From assembly GCA_048264105.1 (NCBI GenBank), contig JBLXDJ010000001.1, forward strand, positions 620,001-684,000: DNA of 64,000 nt, written 5' to 3'. The position numbers and the translations under genes are program-made. The DNA comes from Oceanospirillum sp048264105 (GTDB taxonomy: Bacteria > Pseudomonadota > Gammaproteobacteria > Pseudomonadales > Halomonadaceae). Below the pieces are notes generated by a model that did not search any database, had not been told where the DNA came from, and saw only the letters and a program-made list of their open reading frames with translations. Below, piece by piece: positions 33,610-44,000 of this stretch. Positions within the stretch are counted from its first letter, which is position 1, and each line of letters begins with the position of its first letter.

Positions 33610-34637
33610 CCCAGAAGCCCGGTTATATCGAGCCTGCAACACCCGAAAAGAGCGATCCGACAGCTAACAGCCGTTCTTCTGATGACAAGTACACCAAAGA
33701 GAAGGCCGCACAACAGGAAGCCCCGCGTAACCCCGGTTACGCACCGGAAGCCGCCACAGAGACACTTAAAGATCAGCCTGCAGATGTGATCAACACCTAT
33801 GAAGAAGACATACTGCAAGGTAAGGGGGCCGACTCTGGGGAGCAACCAGTCATCTCACTGGGCAAACGGGACAGCGGTATTGGTAAAAGCGTGATCGCTC
33901 TTGCGGGCGTTTTGCTTCTGCTGATGCTCACCAACGAGCTGGTCTCACTCTGGCAGAGCCACTGGCTGTTGGGGGCTTTGGGTAGCGGTGTGCTGGGGGT
34001 TGTTGTGCTGGGCGCGATAAACGTCTGGCGACAGGAGCGACGCTCCACAGCAGAGATCAAACACCTGAAAAGTGAACAGGATGGGGTTCAGCAAGCTCTT
34101 AAAAACAAGGATCTCACCGCACTGAAAGCCGCCTTAACGCCCTGGCTGGAACGGCAGAGCAAAGCTGCGCCACAACTGATTCAACGCTTTAAAGATGCCG
34201 CGGTAGAACGCACCGCCGCTGAGGAGTACTGGCAGCTGTATCAGCTGATGGTTTTGCGGGAGCTGGACCAGCAAGCCCAAAAGATCATCCGCCATTACAC
34301 CCTGACCACAGGCACCGCTGTTATGGTGATCCCCCATGCCGGGTTAGACACCTTAGTGGTGCTCTGGCGCTCGCGCACCATGACCCGAGAAATAGCCGCC
34401 GTTTACGGTCTGGAAACCACCAGCCTGAGCGCCGTTCGCTTGTTCAGACAGGCATTGGTCACCGTGATGGTGGTTGCCGGGGTAGAAACGCTGGCACAGG
34501 AGAAACTGCTCAGCGAAGGCAGCGACGAACTGATGAACCGCATCCTCGGCGGCGTTTCTCAATCCCTGATCACCGCCCGCAGAACCTACAAACTCGGCCG
34601 GATGATACAACTGGCCTGCAGGCCTTATGGGGTTTAA
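33606..34637 (+). CDS. ycjF: YcjF/TIGR01620 inner-membrane protein (DUF697)
   Basis: 343 residues with a long charged N-terminal part and two membrane segments (KSVIALAGVLLLLMLTNEL and WLLGALGSGVLGVVVLGAI, about residues 97-140). The DUF697 domain follows, with TAVMVIPHAGLDTLVVLWR and ending KLGRMIQLACRPYG. It is coupled to ycjX by a 4-bp overlap and is thought to act with it in envelope stress; the mechanism is not established. Confidence 0.92.
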   Translation: MTQKPGYIEPATPEKSDPTANSRSSDDKYTKEKAAQQEAPRNPGYAPEAATETLKDQPADVINTYEEDILQGKGADSGEQPVISLGKRDSGIGKSVIALAGVLLLLMLTNELVSLWQSHWLLGALGSGVLGVVVLGAINVWRQERRSTAEIKHLKSEQDGVQQALKNKDLTALKAALTPWLERQSKAAPQLIQRFKDAAVERTAAEEYWQLYQLMVLRELDQQAQKIIRHYTLTTGTAVMVIPHAGLDTLVVLWRSRTMTREIAAVYGLETTSLSAVRLFRQALVTVMVVAGVETLAQEKLLSEGSDELMNRILGGVSQSLITARRTYKLGRMIQLACRPYGV

Positions 34638-34652
34638 CCGTTACTGACAGGC

Positions 34653-34886
34653 CTACACAGCTTCTTTGGTGCAGATTTTTGCTGCAAAACCCTGAACCCG
34701 TTTACCCATGGTAAAGATGATGGTGAAGGCTACCGGCCAGGCGACAACAAAGGCCTGACCCCAGCGTGATGGGAAGCCCTGATCGATCCCTGTGTTATAG
34801 GCGGTAATAACGCCTGTCATGATGAAAACCATCAGAATCGACATCAGCAGGGGAGCAACAATGGGCAGATATTTCTTCGGTAACAT
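34653..34886 (-). CDS. DUF2798 small membrane protein
   Basis: 77 residues, two predicted membrane helices (PIVAPLLMSILMVFIMTGVI and FVVAWPVAFTIIFTMG) with the RWGQAFVVAWPVAF pattern of DUF2798. I use the ATG complementary to 34884-34886 in preference to the TTG at 34892. It converges on ycjF with 15 bp between stops. Function unknown. Confidence 0.78.
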   Translation of the reverse strand: MLPKKYLPIVAPLLMSILMVFIMTGVITAYNTGIDQGFPSRWGQAFVVAWPVAFTIIFTMGKRVQGFAAKICTKEAV

Positions 34887-35105
34887 AGTCAATTCTCTTT
34901 GTCTGACTTAGTGGGATATTCACCGGAATAACCCTTAATATTAGAAATTATTGATATTGTATTGATCTTTCGGTTTCAGGTCAATTCCGAGTCCAATACT
35001 GGGTTATAGCATGGGCGTAGAGTATAGCTATGTTAGGAGGTTAGGGCTAAAGGTGATGAAAAGGGACTAGAGCGTCTGTCTAGGCAGGTTAACGCGGATA
35101 GAAGC

Positions 35106-35141
35106 AAAAGGGCGTGTTGTGATCTCACAACACGCCCTTTT
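35106..35141 (-). terminator. Perfect 17-bp terminator of rnb
   Basis: AAAAGGGCGTGTTGTGA (35106-35122) is exactly complementary to TCACAACACGCCCTTTT (35125-35141), with a 2-base centre. It lies directly downstream of rnb on the minus strand, and T-runs exist on both strands. Confidence 0.93.
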
Positions 35142-35164
35142 CGGTTATAGCCAGAAGAGCTGTA

Positions 35165-37141
35165 TCAGCTGTGCGGGCTTTCCGCTGCCGTTTCAGTGTC
35201 TTCCTGAACCGGTTTAGCGATCAGGCTGCGACGCTCTTCATCCACTTTAATCAGCTGAACTTTGAGTGTGTCGCCCAGTCGATAGCGTGTTACACCTTCA
35301 ATGATCACCTGGCCGGAGTTGTTATCCAGCGTCATCGCTTTGCGATCTTTATGGATCATGCTACCCGGAATGAAAGGGGCTGCACCGTTATCCAGCAGGC
35401 GAACACGCATGCCACCACGGCTGATATCGAAGATCTCGCCTTCAAATACCGTGGCTTCTTCAACTGCAGGTTTCAGGAAGCGGGTGTACAGCCAGTGACA
35501 GGTGTCGCGTTCAGCCAGTCGGCTGGATTGACGCTGCTGATCCATCAGTTCGCCCAGTGCATCATCCGGCTGAGACGGCGCTGCACCCGCGAGAATCTGT
35601 TTGATCAGACGATGGTTCACCATATCGCTGTACTTGCGGATCGGGGAGGTCCAGGTGGCGTAGCCTTCCAGACCCATACCGTAGTGTGGAGCTGGTTGAT
35701 TACGGGTGTGGACATAACCCTGGAAGCGACGCAGGCGGGAATCCAGCCAGTCATTACCTTCACCAATCAGGCGACGGCGGAAGGCGGCATAACCCTCAAG
35801 TGAACTCAGGGTTTCAGCATCGGTTTCATAGCCCTGCTCATTAGCAATGGCGACCACATCTTCGATCTTTTCAGGCTCAAAACCGATGTGGGTGTTGTAG
35901 ATACCGACCTTATGCGCTGACAGGAAACGGGCCGCACTGATATTGGCCAGTACCATGGTTTCTTCCACCAGTTTGTGCGCAGAACGGCGCTGTTCGGCGA
36001 TAATGGCACTCACATGGCCTTCGCTATCCAGCTTGAAGCGGTAGTCAGGACGGTCTTTAAAGATGACGGCGTTTTCAGTACGCCATTTCAGGCTGGCAAC
36101 GGCGATATCGTTCAGGGCTTTAAGTGGCGCTTCAATAACGCTATTGACTTCGGGTGACTGCTGCAGGGATTCGCCCAGTTCCAGCCAGTTAGAGACCTCG
36201 TCATAGCTCAGTTTGGCCTTGGAGCTGATCCAGGCACTGAAGAACTCAGGCTCACTGGCCACCGTTCCTGCGGTGTTGATCTCAACCTGACAGCACAGAG
36301 CAGGGCGTTTTACATCCGGCTGCAAAGAGCAAAGTTCATCACTCAATGTACGTGGCAGCATCGGAATATTACGGCCGGGCAGATAAGTGGTGTAACCACG
36401 TTCACGGGCGATCTGATCCACATCGGTGCCTTCAGACACATAAGCAGACGGGTCCGCAATAGCGACCGTCAAACGCCAGCCGTTATCCGTTGCTTCGGCG
36501 TGCAAAGCATCGTCCATATCCCGGGTGCTCGGGCTGTCGATGGTCACCAGAGGGAGAGCCGTCAGATCACGACGTTCCAGTGTATCCGGCTGAAGCTCAA
36601 AGGCGACCTCGGTAATGGGGGCGTCTGCAGAGAGTTTGTGTCGTGCCAGACTCACCAGCCAGGGCAGGTTGCTGTCGTCGGCTGATGCGATGCGCTGAAC
36701 AATGTCGCTCTGAAACTTACCGTCCCGCAGGGCGTGTTTTTCAAGCATCGCAACAACCCAGTCACCCTCTTTGAACTGATCTTTCTGCAGAGGCGCTTTT
36801 ACGCTGGCGTTCAGTGCGCGGTTCAGCAGATGGTGCTCCGGCATCACCTGCAGTTTGTTCTTGAAGAAGCAAACACGTCCGATAAAGCGGATCAGGGATG
36901 CTTCGGAGAGGCTTTCCAGTTCAGCCGATTCCTTGCCATCGTTGGAAACCAGGCGTGCCTGAACACGGTCACCGTGCAGCACTTTGCGCATCTCCGGTGG
37001 CGGCACAAAGTAGCTTTTGCCCTTGTCGGTCTCCAGAAAGCCATAGCTTTTCTCGGTGGCTTTAATCTGTCCCTCAATGCGGGGAGCAGATTCCTGAAGA
37101 TCGTTCTTGAGTTGTTTCAGCAGTTCTAGGTTCTGTAGCAT
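35165..37141 (-). CDS. rnb: Exoribonuclease II
   Basis: Processive 3'-to-5' hydrolysis of single-stranded RNA; 658 residues, close to E. coli RNase II. The N-terminus (PRIEGQIKATEKSYGFLE, KSYFVPPPEMRKVLHGDRV) is the cold-shock-like RNA-binding part. The RNB catalytic core has DSPSTRDMDDALHAE with the metal-binding aspartates, then IADPSAYV and YATWTSPIRKYSDMVNHR. A C-terminal S1 domain (EGEIFDISRGGMRVRL) is present. Length and single S1 favour RNase II over RNase R. It diverges from rraA. Confidence 0.94.
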   Translation of the reverse strand: MLQNLELLKQLKNDLQESAPRIEGQIKATEKSYGFLETDKGKSYFVPPPEMRKVLHGDRVQARLVSNDGKESAELESLSEASLIRFIGRVCFFKNKLQVMPEHHLLNRALNASVKAPLQKDQFKEGDWVVAMLEKHALRDGKFQSDIVQRIASADDSNLPWLVSLARHKLSADAPITEVAFELQPDTLERRDLTALPLVTIDSPSTRDMDDALHAEATDNGWRLTVAIADPSAYVSEGTDVDQIARERGYTTYLPGRNIPMLPRTLSDELCSLQPDVKRPALCCQVEINTAGTVASEPEFFSAWISSKAKLSYDEVSNWLELGESLQQSPEVNSVIEAPLKALNDIAVASLKWRTENAVIFKDRPDYRFKLDSEGHVSAIIAEQRRSAHKLVEETMVLANISAARFLSAHKVGIYNTHIGFEPEKIEDVVAIANEQGYETDAETLSSLEGYAAFRRRLIGEGNDWLDSRLRRFQGYVHTRNQPAPHYGMGLEGYATWTSPIRKYSDMVNHRLIKQILAGAAPSQPDDALGELMDQQRQSSRLAERDTCHWLYTRFLKPAVEEATVFEGEIFDISRGGMRVRLLDNGAAPFIPGSMIHKDRKAMTLDNNSGQVIIEGVTRYRLGDTLKVQLIKVDEERRSLIAKPVQEDTETAAESPHS

Positions 37142-37508
37142 GGAATCTTATCTGGCCAGTAAATAAGCTATGAATGATAGTGCCCTTAGATGACAAAACC
37201 AAACTATTTAGCAAATTATCCCCGCTTCAGCCTTCCTCTCGTCAGGTGTTAACTGCTTGTTTCAGCGATAAAATTTCTCAAATAATTGCCTTGTACTTTT
37301 TGAGCAGTGAAGTTGTCAGAAGCCTGTGTGACAATGGCTCAACAGCTTTATGCTGTAGGCACAGCTGCAGTCAGCGCCGTTTAACTTCCCGGCACAGGAA
37401 GTTATTGCAGGATCAGGCGTCTGCAGAACTAATTTACCGGCCGTGCTTTCTGATGTGATCCCTGAGAGGATTCAGAATGACCGACGGACATCTGATGGAG
37501 TATAAAAA
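37142..37508. other. Gene-free divergent region between rnb and rraA
   Basis: 367 bp carrying the start regions of both genes. A 94-codon frame (37174-37458) has no family look and I reject it. No strong hairpin or obvious operator is visible; GATGGAG lies before the rraA start. Confidence 0.5.
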
Positions 37509-38000
37509 ATGAATTGGGTTACCCCTGATCTGTGTGATGAAAATCCGGAACTGGTACAGGCTGTTGAGCCAGGCTTTGCGAACTATGGCGGTGTTGAATC
37601 TTTTTACGGCCAGATCGTGACGGTTAAATGCTTTGAAGATAACTCCAAAGTAAAAGAGCTGGTGGATCAGCCAGGTGAAGGCAAGGTGATGGTTGTTGAT
37701 GCCGGTGGCTCATTCCGCTGTGCAATGCTGGGCGATATGCTGGCTGAGAAAGCGGTTAAGAATGGCTGGTCAGGTATCATCATGTACGGCTGTGTGCGCG
37801 ACGTTGATGTGCTGGCTGAGCTGGAGCTGGGTGTTCAGGCTCTGGGTTCCCATCCGATGAAGAGCCTGAAAAAAGGTATCGGTGAGCAGGATCTGGACGT
37901 AACCTTCGGCGGTGTGACTTTCCGTTCCGGCGAATACGTTTATGCCGACAACAACGGCATCATTGTTTCTCCGGAAGCGCTGAAACTGCCGGAAGCCTGA
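37509..38000 (+). CDS. rraA: Regulator of ribonuclease activity A
   Basis: Trimeric inhibitor that binds RNase E and lowers its activity; 163 residues. It opens with TPDLCDENPELVQAVEPGF and has YGGVESFYGQIVTVKCFEDNS, GKVMVVDAGGSFRCAMLGD and YADNNGIIVS, all as in RraA. The fold is shared with aldolase-like proteins, but the N-terminus is RraA-specific. It lies divergent from rnb, so two genes that shape RNA decay sit side by side. Confidence 0.95.
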   Translation: MNWVTPDLCDENPELVQAVEPGFANYGGVESFYGQIVTVKCFEDNSKVKELVDQPGEGKVMVVDAGGSFRCAMLGDMLAEKAVKNGWSGIIMYGCVRDVDVLAELELGVQALGSHPMKSLKKGIGEQDLDVTFGGVTFRSGEYVYADNNGIIVSPEALKLPEA

Positions 38001-38383
38001 TCGCGTTATTCCTGATCTTTTATCGCAGGTTCTTTATATCTGACTGAGCCTGTGATGAGCCATAAAAGCTGAACCGGAAATGTCCGGTTCAGCTTTTTTT
38101 ATGTCTGTTTTATTCCTGTTGTCCGCTTTGGCTTCAGCTTCGCTTAAGCTCCGTCTGCGAAAGTTGGCTTTTCTTAACAAAACTTTAAACCTTTTCAGCA
38201 TCTTAAACGTATCCACACCTAAGGCATTGATTTAACCTTAACGGAATTATTACTGCCTGCTGCTGTCGATGCTGAGGGCTAATCATCTGACACCTTTTAA
38301 CACTGCGAATGAGCTGAACTGTGCCTGATTGCAAGTCGAAACCTTTGAATCGTAAAACAACCTCTTTTCTGAGTGCTCATCTC
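38001..38383. other. Region between rraA and the efflux operon
   Basis: It holds the rraA terminator (38064-38100) and then about 280 bp without a gene. AGCTT-N5-AAGCT near 38137-38151 is a small dyad. An in-frame GTG at 38321 could extend the next gene upstream, but it gives no proper signal peptide. Confidence 0.45.
38064..38100 (+). terminator. Terminator of rraA
   Basis: AAAAGCTGAACCGGA (38064-38078) pairs exactly with TCCGGTTCAGCTTTT (38083-38097), followed by more T. Confidence 0.93.
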
Positions 38384-39874
38384 ATGAATCGCCTTTCCTG
38401 TCGTGTCCGTGCAGGCCTTGCCGGAGTGCTTTTTGTCTCTGTGACGGCGGTTATCGCTGGTTGCGCTACCCATGAAGATCGTAAAGCGCCGACGCCGGAA
38501 GCTATGGGGATTCCTCAGCAATGGCTATCCGGTGATGCCAATCAGACTGACAAGGGCAGCAGTGAGAAGGCGGACTGGCTCTATGCCAATGATCAGACGG
38601 CTCAGGACAACCTTTATTCGCCGCTTCTGGCGACAACGGCTCAAACCCGCTGGGTGAAAAACTTTAATGATCCGGGCCTGACGCTGTTGGTTGAGAGAGT
38701 GCTGCAGAATAATGCGTCACTGGCGGCTGAGGCGGCCAAGGTTAAAAGTGCCGGTGCCGGACAAGTACAGACAGAATCGGCTCTTTATCCGACCCTGGAT
38801 CTTACCGGTAGTATCAGCCAGAGCCAGACCGGTGATATCAGCTCGGACAATCAATCGGTGAGTCTTAACGCCGGTTTTGAACTGGATATCTGGGGCAAGA
38901 TGAGCGCCCGTGAGAAAGAAGCCAGTATGAATTTCGCCGCTGCCAGAGCTGATTTCACCGCGACAGCACTCCAGCTGAGCAGTGAAACGGCGTCGGGCTG
39001 GTACAACCTGATTACTCAAAAACAGTTGCTGGAGCTTTATAAGCGCCGCGAGGACACCCTGCGAAACGCCCTCAAGGTGGTTGAGCAGGGTTATGCCAAT
39101 GGTCTGAAAGAGGTTGATGCCCTCTATAACGCCCGGGAAAGCCTGCAAAATGAGCAGGATAATATCAGCGCCCAGAAACAGAAGATCAGTGAGCAGGTAC
39201 GGGAGCTTCAGGTCTTAATGGGGCGTTATCCCGATGGTCGCCTGCTAAGTGAACAGGGGCTGGTCTTACCGGAACTGCCGGAATTTGCAGCGGATCTGTT
39301 GCCTTCTGAACTGATTTCACGTTCGCCGACACTGCAATCCCAATGGCTGCAGCTTCTGGCATCTGATGCCGCCCTTGCGGCAGCAAACCGGGATCGTTTT
39401 CCAAGTCTCTCACTGTCCGCCTCGGTTGACCAGAATATCGACTGGACCCTGATGGCGAGCCTCACTCAGCCTTTGTTTAATGCCGGTAAGCTGGCAGCGG
39501 CTGAAGATCAGGCGGCAGCCAGGGTTCAGCAGCAGGAGAAACTTTACCTGCAAGCGGTTTTTTCCACCTTTGCGGACGTGGAAAACGCTCTGATGCAGGA
39601 AACAACCCTTGCTCATCGCTATAAGCTCTCGGCTGAGAATCTTGAGACTGCCCGCCAGTCAACAGCGCTGGCTCTGAGCCAATACCAGCTGGGACTGACC
39701 GAGTTGGATACCTTGCTATCGGTACAGAAAAGTATGCTGGATGCGGAAGCTCAGCTGCTGACGCTGAGAAATCAGCAACTGGCCAACCGGATTACGCTGT
39801 ATCAGCTGATGGGCGGGGATACCCGCAAAGAATCGCTGAACAGCGAGCAGCCTGAAGTTTCAGAAGCCCTATAA
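38384..39874 (+). CDS. RND efflux outer-membrane lipoprotein (OprM/NodT type)
   Basis: Forms the outer-membrane channel of a tripartite pump; 496 residues from ATG 38384. That start gives a normal lipoprotein signal (MNRLSCRVRAGLAGVLF..., lipobox VIAGC). The two OEP repeats are recognisable: NDPGLTLLVERVLQNNASLAAEAAKV followed later by LTQPLFNAGKLAAAEDQAAARV. Ends 26 bases before the adaptor gene, first of three genes in order. Confidence 0.9.
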   Translation: MNRLSCRVRAGLAGVLFVSVTAVIAGCATHEDRKAPTPEAMGIPQQWLSGDANQTDKGSSEKADWLYANDQTAQDNLYSPLLATTAQTRWVKNFNDPGLTLLVERVLQNNASLAAEAAKVKSAGAGQVQTESALYPTLDLTGSISQSQTGDISSDNQSVSLNAGFELDIWGKMSAREKEASMNFAAARADFTATALQLSSETASGWYNLITQKQLLELYKRREDTLRNALKVVEQGYANGLKEVDALYNARESLQNEQDNISAQKQKISEQVRELQVLMGRYPDGRLLSEQGLVLPELPEFAADLLPSELISRSPTLQSQWLQLLASDAALAAANRDRFPSLSLSASVDQNIDWTLMASLTQPLFNAGKLAAAEDQAAARVQQQEKLYLQAVFSTFADVENALMQETTLAHRYKLSAENLETARQSTALALSQYQLGLTELDTLLSVQKSMLDAEAQLLTLRNQQLANRITLYQLMGGDTRKESLNSEQPEVSEAL

Positions 39875-39900
39875 CCCCTTGGTGCGTACAGGTTTTTCAC

Positions 39901-41082
39901 ATGTTTAAAAAAATTCTGCCCCTTATTGTGTTAACGGCCATGGGAGCCGGTGCCTGGCTGGTTTTGACCAATCCTCCTGAGGTGAAGCGCTCGCCACGAC
40001 CGGCTAAGCCTGCCATGAGCGTCGCCGTGGAGACGATTCAGCCACGGGATTATCAGATCACGATTAACCGTTATGGACGGGTTCAGGCCCGGCAAAGAAC
40101 AACGCTTACGGCTGAGGCTGCAGGTGAAGTGATATACGTTGCCCCTGAACTGAGAGCTGGCGGACGTTTTTCTCAGGGCACTCTGTTACTTCGGCTGGAT
40201 GATGCCCGTTACCGTGCAGAGCTGAGCATTGCTCAGGCGACACTGACGGAACGTCTGCAGAACTATGCGGATCAGCAGGCTCAGGCTGAACAAGCAGCTC
40301 AGGCATGGCGTTTGTCCGGACAGGAGGGGGAGCCAAGTGACCGTGTGCTGCGTAAACCTCAGTTAAAAGCCGCTGCCGCTCAGGTTGAAAGTGCACGAAG
40401 TTCGGTGCGCTTAGCCCGCTTATCTCTGGATAAAACCCGTGTTATCGCACCCTTTGATGGTCAGGTGGCGACGGTTTCACTGGAACAGGGACAGGCGATC
40501 AGTTCCGGTAGTGAGATTGCGACCCTGATTGCTAACCGTCTGCCTGAAATTGAGGTGTCTCTGCATCAGAGTGATCTGGCGTATCTGGCGCTGGATCAGC
40601 AGCCTGAAGCCACTGTCATAGATGGGACTGCACAGTATTCTGCCCGACTGACCCGCACGGCGGCAGAACTGAACCCGGACAATCTGCAGCTTGCAGCGAC
40701 CCTGAACCTGATAGGGACGGCGGTTGATGCCACGGAGCCGATGTTGGCACAACAGCCCCGGGTGGGGGATCTGCTACAGGCTCAGATTCAGGGCCGACAG
40801 TTGCAAGATGTGATCGTGGTGCCTAATCAGGCGGTGTACCAGAGCCGCTATGTCTACAAAGTGGTTGATGGCCGTTTACAGCGTCAGGAAGTGACACTGG
40901 GCTGGCAGGATGATGATTTCTCAGTGGTTCAGCAGGGGCTTCAGCCCGGTGATCAGCTGGTGCTGACGCCGTTAGGACAGGTGGCCAGTGGTACGCTGGT
41001 GTCAGTACGTACACCGGCAGAGCAGGGTGAAGCTGATCCGAAAGCAGACCCGAAAACTGAGAAAGCGGAGTCCCGGCCATGA
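39901..41082 (+). CDS. RND efflux periplasmic adaptor (membrane-fusion protein)
   Basis: Links pump and channel; 393 residues. The N-terminal MFKKILPLIVLTAMGAGAWLVL is a membrane anchor or signal. The barrel-sandwich halves RVQARQRTTLTAEAAGEVIYV and VIAPFDGQVATVSLEQGQAI flank a short coiled coil. It ends in a repetitive ADPKADPKTEK tail. It overlaps the pump gene by 4 bp. Confidence 0.92.
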   Translation: MFKKILPLIVLTAMGAGAWLVLTNPPEVKRSPRPAKPAMSVAVETIQPRDYQITINRYGRVQARQRTTLTAEAAGEVIYVAPELRAGGRFSQGTLLLRLDDARYRAELSIAQATLTERLQNYADQQAQAEQAAQAWRLSGQEGEPSDRVLRKPQLKAAAAQVESARSSVRLARLSLDKTRVIAPFDGQVATVSLEQGQAISSGSEIATLIANRLPEIEVSLHQSDLAYLALDQQPEATVIDGTAQYSARLTRTAAELNPDNLQLAATLNLIGTAVDATEPMLAQQPRVGDLLQAQIQGRQLQDVIVVPNQAVYQSRYVYKVVDGRLQRQEVTLGWQDDDFSVVQQGLQPGDQLVLTPLGQVASGTLVSVRTPAEQGEADPKADPKTEKAESRP

Positions 41083-44000
41083 TCGCCTGGTTTGCCCGCA
41101 ACCATGTCGCTGCCAATCTGCTGATGATCTCTATTTTGCTGGCAGGGGTCTTCATGCTGACCAAGAAAGTCCCTCTGGAGGTTTTTCCGGCAGTAGAGTT
41201 TGATCAGGTTGATGTCACTGTATCCCTCCGTGGTGCCAGTCCGCAGGATATGGAGCAGGGCGTTGCGGTGGTCATTGAGCAGAATCTGCAGGATCTTGAG
41301 GGTGTTGAGCAGATTGTCAGTCGTTCATCCGAGGGTAGTACCCGCATCAGTGTTGAAGTGGCCGACGGCTATGATCCTAAAGATCTGCTGACGGATATTA
41401 AGTCCCGCGTGGATGCGATCGGTAATCTGCCGGCGGATGCCGACCGGCCTGTTATCGCGCTGGCAGAACGTATCCGTGAGGTTATCTCGGTGACGGTTTC
41501 CGGCAATCTTTCGGAACGCGAGATCCGTCAGGCGGCGGAGCAGGTGCGCGATGACCTGATCAGAAGACCCGGGGTGACACAGGTTGAACTGGATGGTGTC
41601 CGTGACTATGAGATTGCCATTGAGATTTCAGCGTTCAGCCTTAAACAACATGGCCTGACCCTGAGTCAGGTCGCGCAGGCGATTCAGGCTGAATCCGGCG
41701 ATTTTTCCGCCGGTAATCTGCAGACAGCCGGTAATGAAGTGCTGATCACCTCTAAAGGTCAGCGCTACAGTCAGCGTGAGTTCGAAAATATTGTCATCAA
41801 GGCGGACAATCAGGGTGGCGTGGTTCGCCTTGGTGAGATCGCGACGGTGAACGACGGCTTTGAAGAATCCCCCCTGCGTACCCGCTTTAACGGCAAGCCT
41901 GCCGCTCTGATCGATGTCTATCGTACAGGGCAGGAGAGTGCGATTGAGGTCGCCTCTGTGGTGAAAGACTATATCGAAGAGCGTCAGGGGGATCTGCCTC
42001 AGGGCCTTGAGATCGGCTATTGGGATGACGACTCTGAGATCGTTAAGAAGCGTCTGAATACCCTGCTGACCAACGCGATGCAGGGCGGTTTTCTGGTGCT
42101 GGCGCTGTTAACCCTGTTCCTGCGTCCGGCAATCGCATTTTGGGTATTTATCGGCATTCCGATCAGTTTCCTGGGGGCGTTTATTCTGCTGCCGCTGTTG
42201 GGTGTCAGTCTTAATATTGTCAGTCTGTTTGGTTTTATTCTGGTGTTGGGCATTGTCGTGGATGACGCCATTGTCACCGGGGAGAACGTCTACAGCCATC
42301 TGAGAAAAGCGGAAAGCGGTCTGCATGCCGCTGTGGTGGGCACTCAGGAAGTTGCGGTGCCGGTCACCTTTGGTGTGTTAACCACGGTCGCCGCTTTTAT
42401 GCCGCTGGCCTTTATCGGGGGGCATCGTGGGGCTATTTTTGCCCAGATCCCGGCGGTTGTTATCCCTGTACTGCTCTTTTCCCTGATTGAATCGAAGTTT
42501 GTGCTGCCGGCTCACCTTAAATATATACGTCTGCGACCTAAAGGCGCGGATCAGTCCCGTCTTGAGCGTTTTCAGCAGGGCTTTGCCGATGGTTTTGAGC
42601 GTTTCATTCTGCGCTATTACCGTCCGGCGCTGAAAAGGGTATTACGTTATCGCTATACCGCACTGGCGTTTTCGGTCGGGGCGTTAATTCTGGTATTCGC
42701 CACGATCAGCTCAGGCTGGATGCGCTTTACCTTCTTCCCTAAAGTACCCAGTGAAACGGCTCGTGTCACCCTGACCATGCCTGCGGGCACCGCTTTTGAG
42801 GTGACGGATCGTTTTGTAGTCAAAATGACCGATCAGGCGCGAGTGCTGCAGGAGAAATACCGTGATCCTGTGACAGGCGTGAGTGTCATTCGGCATATCT
42901 TCTCCACCACGGGTGCCTGGGGGCAGGCTCATGTTGGTCGGGTTCGCTTTGAGATCACTCCGGCAGAGGAGCGTTCTTCAGAGATCACCAGCCTGCAGCT
43001 GGTGAATGAGTGGCGCCAGCTGATCGGTTCGGTACCGGGGGCGGAGTCGTTGGCGTTCAGAGCAGAGATTGGCCGGGTCACCGATCCGGTGGATATTCAG
43101 CTCTCGGGATCTGATCTGCGTACCCTGTCCCAGGTGGCTGAGCAGGTGAAAGAGCGCCTGAGCACCTATCCGAGCCTGTTTGATATCACCGATTCCCTGG
43201 CAGATGGTAAGCAGGAGCTGCAGATCCGTCTGAAGGATCAGGCTTATATGCTGGGGCTGAATCGCTCGACGATTCTTCAGCAGGTACAACAGGCCTATCT
43301 GGGGAGTGAAGTGCAACGTATCCAGCGTGGACGGGAAGAGGTGGTCGTTATGCTTCGTCTCCCGAACGCGGACAGGAACTCTATCGCGGATCTGCTCAGT
43401 CTTGAGATTGTGAATGATCAGGGGGTAAGAATCCCGCTCTCCCATGTAGCGGAACTTGAAGCAGCTAAAAGCCCGTCGGCAATTTATCGGATTGATGGCT
43501 ATCGCACCGTCAATGTTACCGCGGATATGAACAAGAAAACCGCCAACACCACGGTGATGAATCAGGATATTAAGCAGTTCCTTGATCAGGTAACCCGGCA
43601 ATATCCCTCTGTCAGCTATACCCTGCGGGGGGAAGCGGAGGAGCAGAAAGAATCCTTCGGTTCGCTTCAGATCGGTCTGATTCTGGTGCTGTTTGTTATC
43701 TATGGCCTGCTGGCGATCCCTTTCGGCAGCTACAGTCAGCCACTGATTGTGATGTCGGTGATCCCTTTCGGCGCCATTGGTGCGGTGCTGGGGCATGCCA
43801 TTATGGGTATGCCGCTAACCATTATGAGCCTGATGGGGCTGTTAGCACTGGTCGGGGTTGTGGTGAATGACAGTCTGGTTCTGGTGGATTTTGTTAACCA
43901 GAAGCGTGCTCAGGGGCAGAAACTGACCAAAGCGATCATGAGTGCAGCGCCTAAGCGTTTCCGCCCGGTGATGCTGACCTCGATGACAACCTTTATCGGG

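Noticed and set aside
37174..37458. 94-codon open frame between rnb and rraA
   Set aside because: Low-complexity, Ser/Cys-rich translation with no family look; it lies in a divergent promoter region.
42978..43796. 272-codon minus-strand frame opposite the RND pump
   Set aside because: Antisense shadow of a conserved pump.
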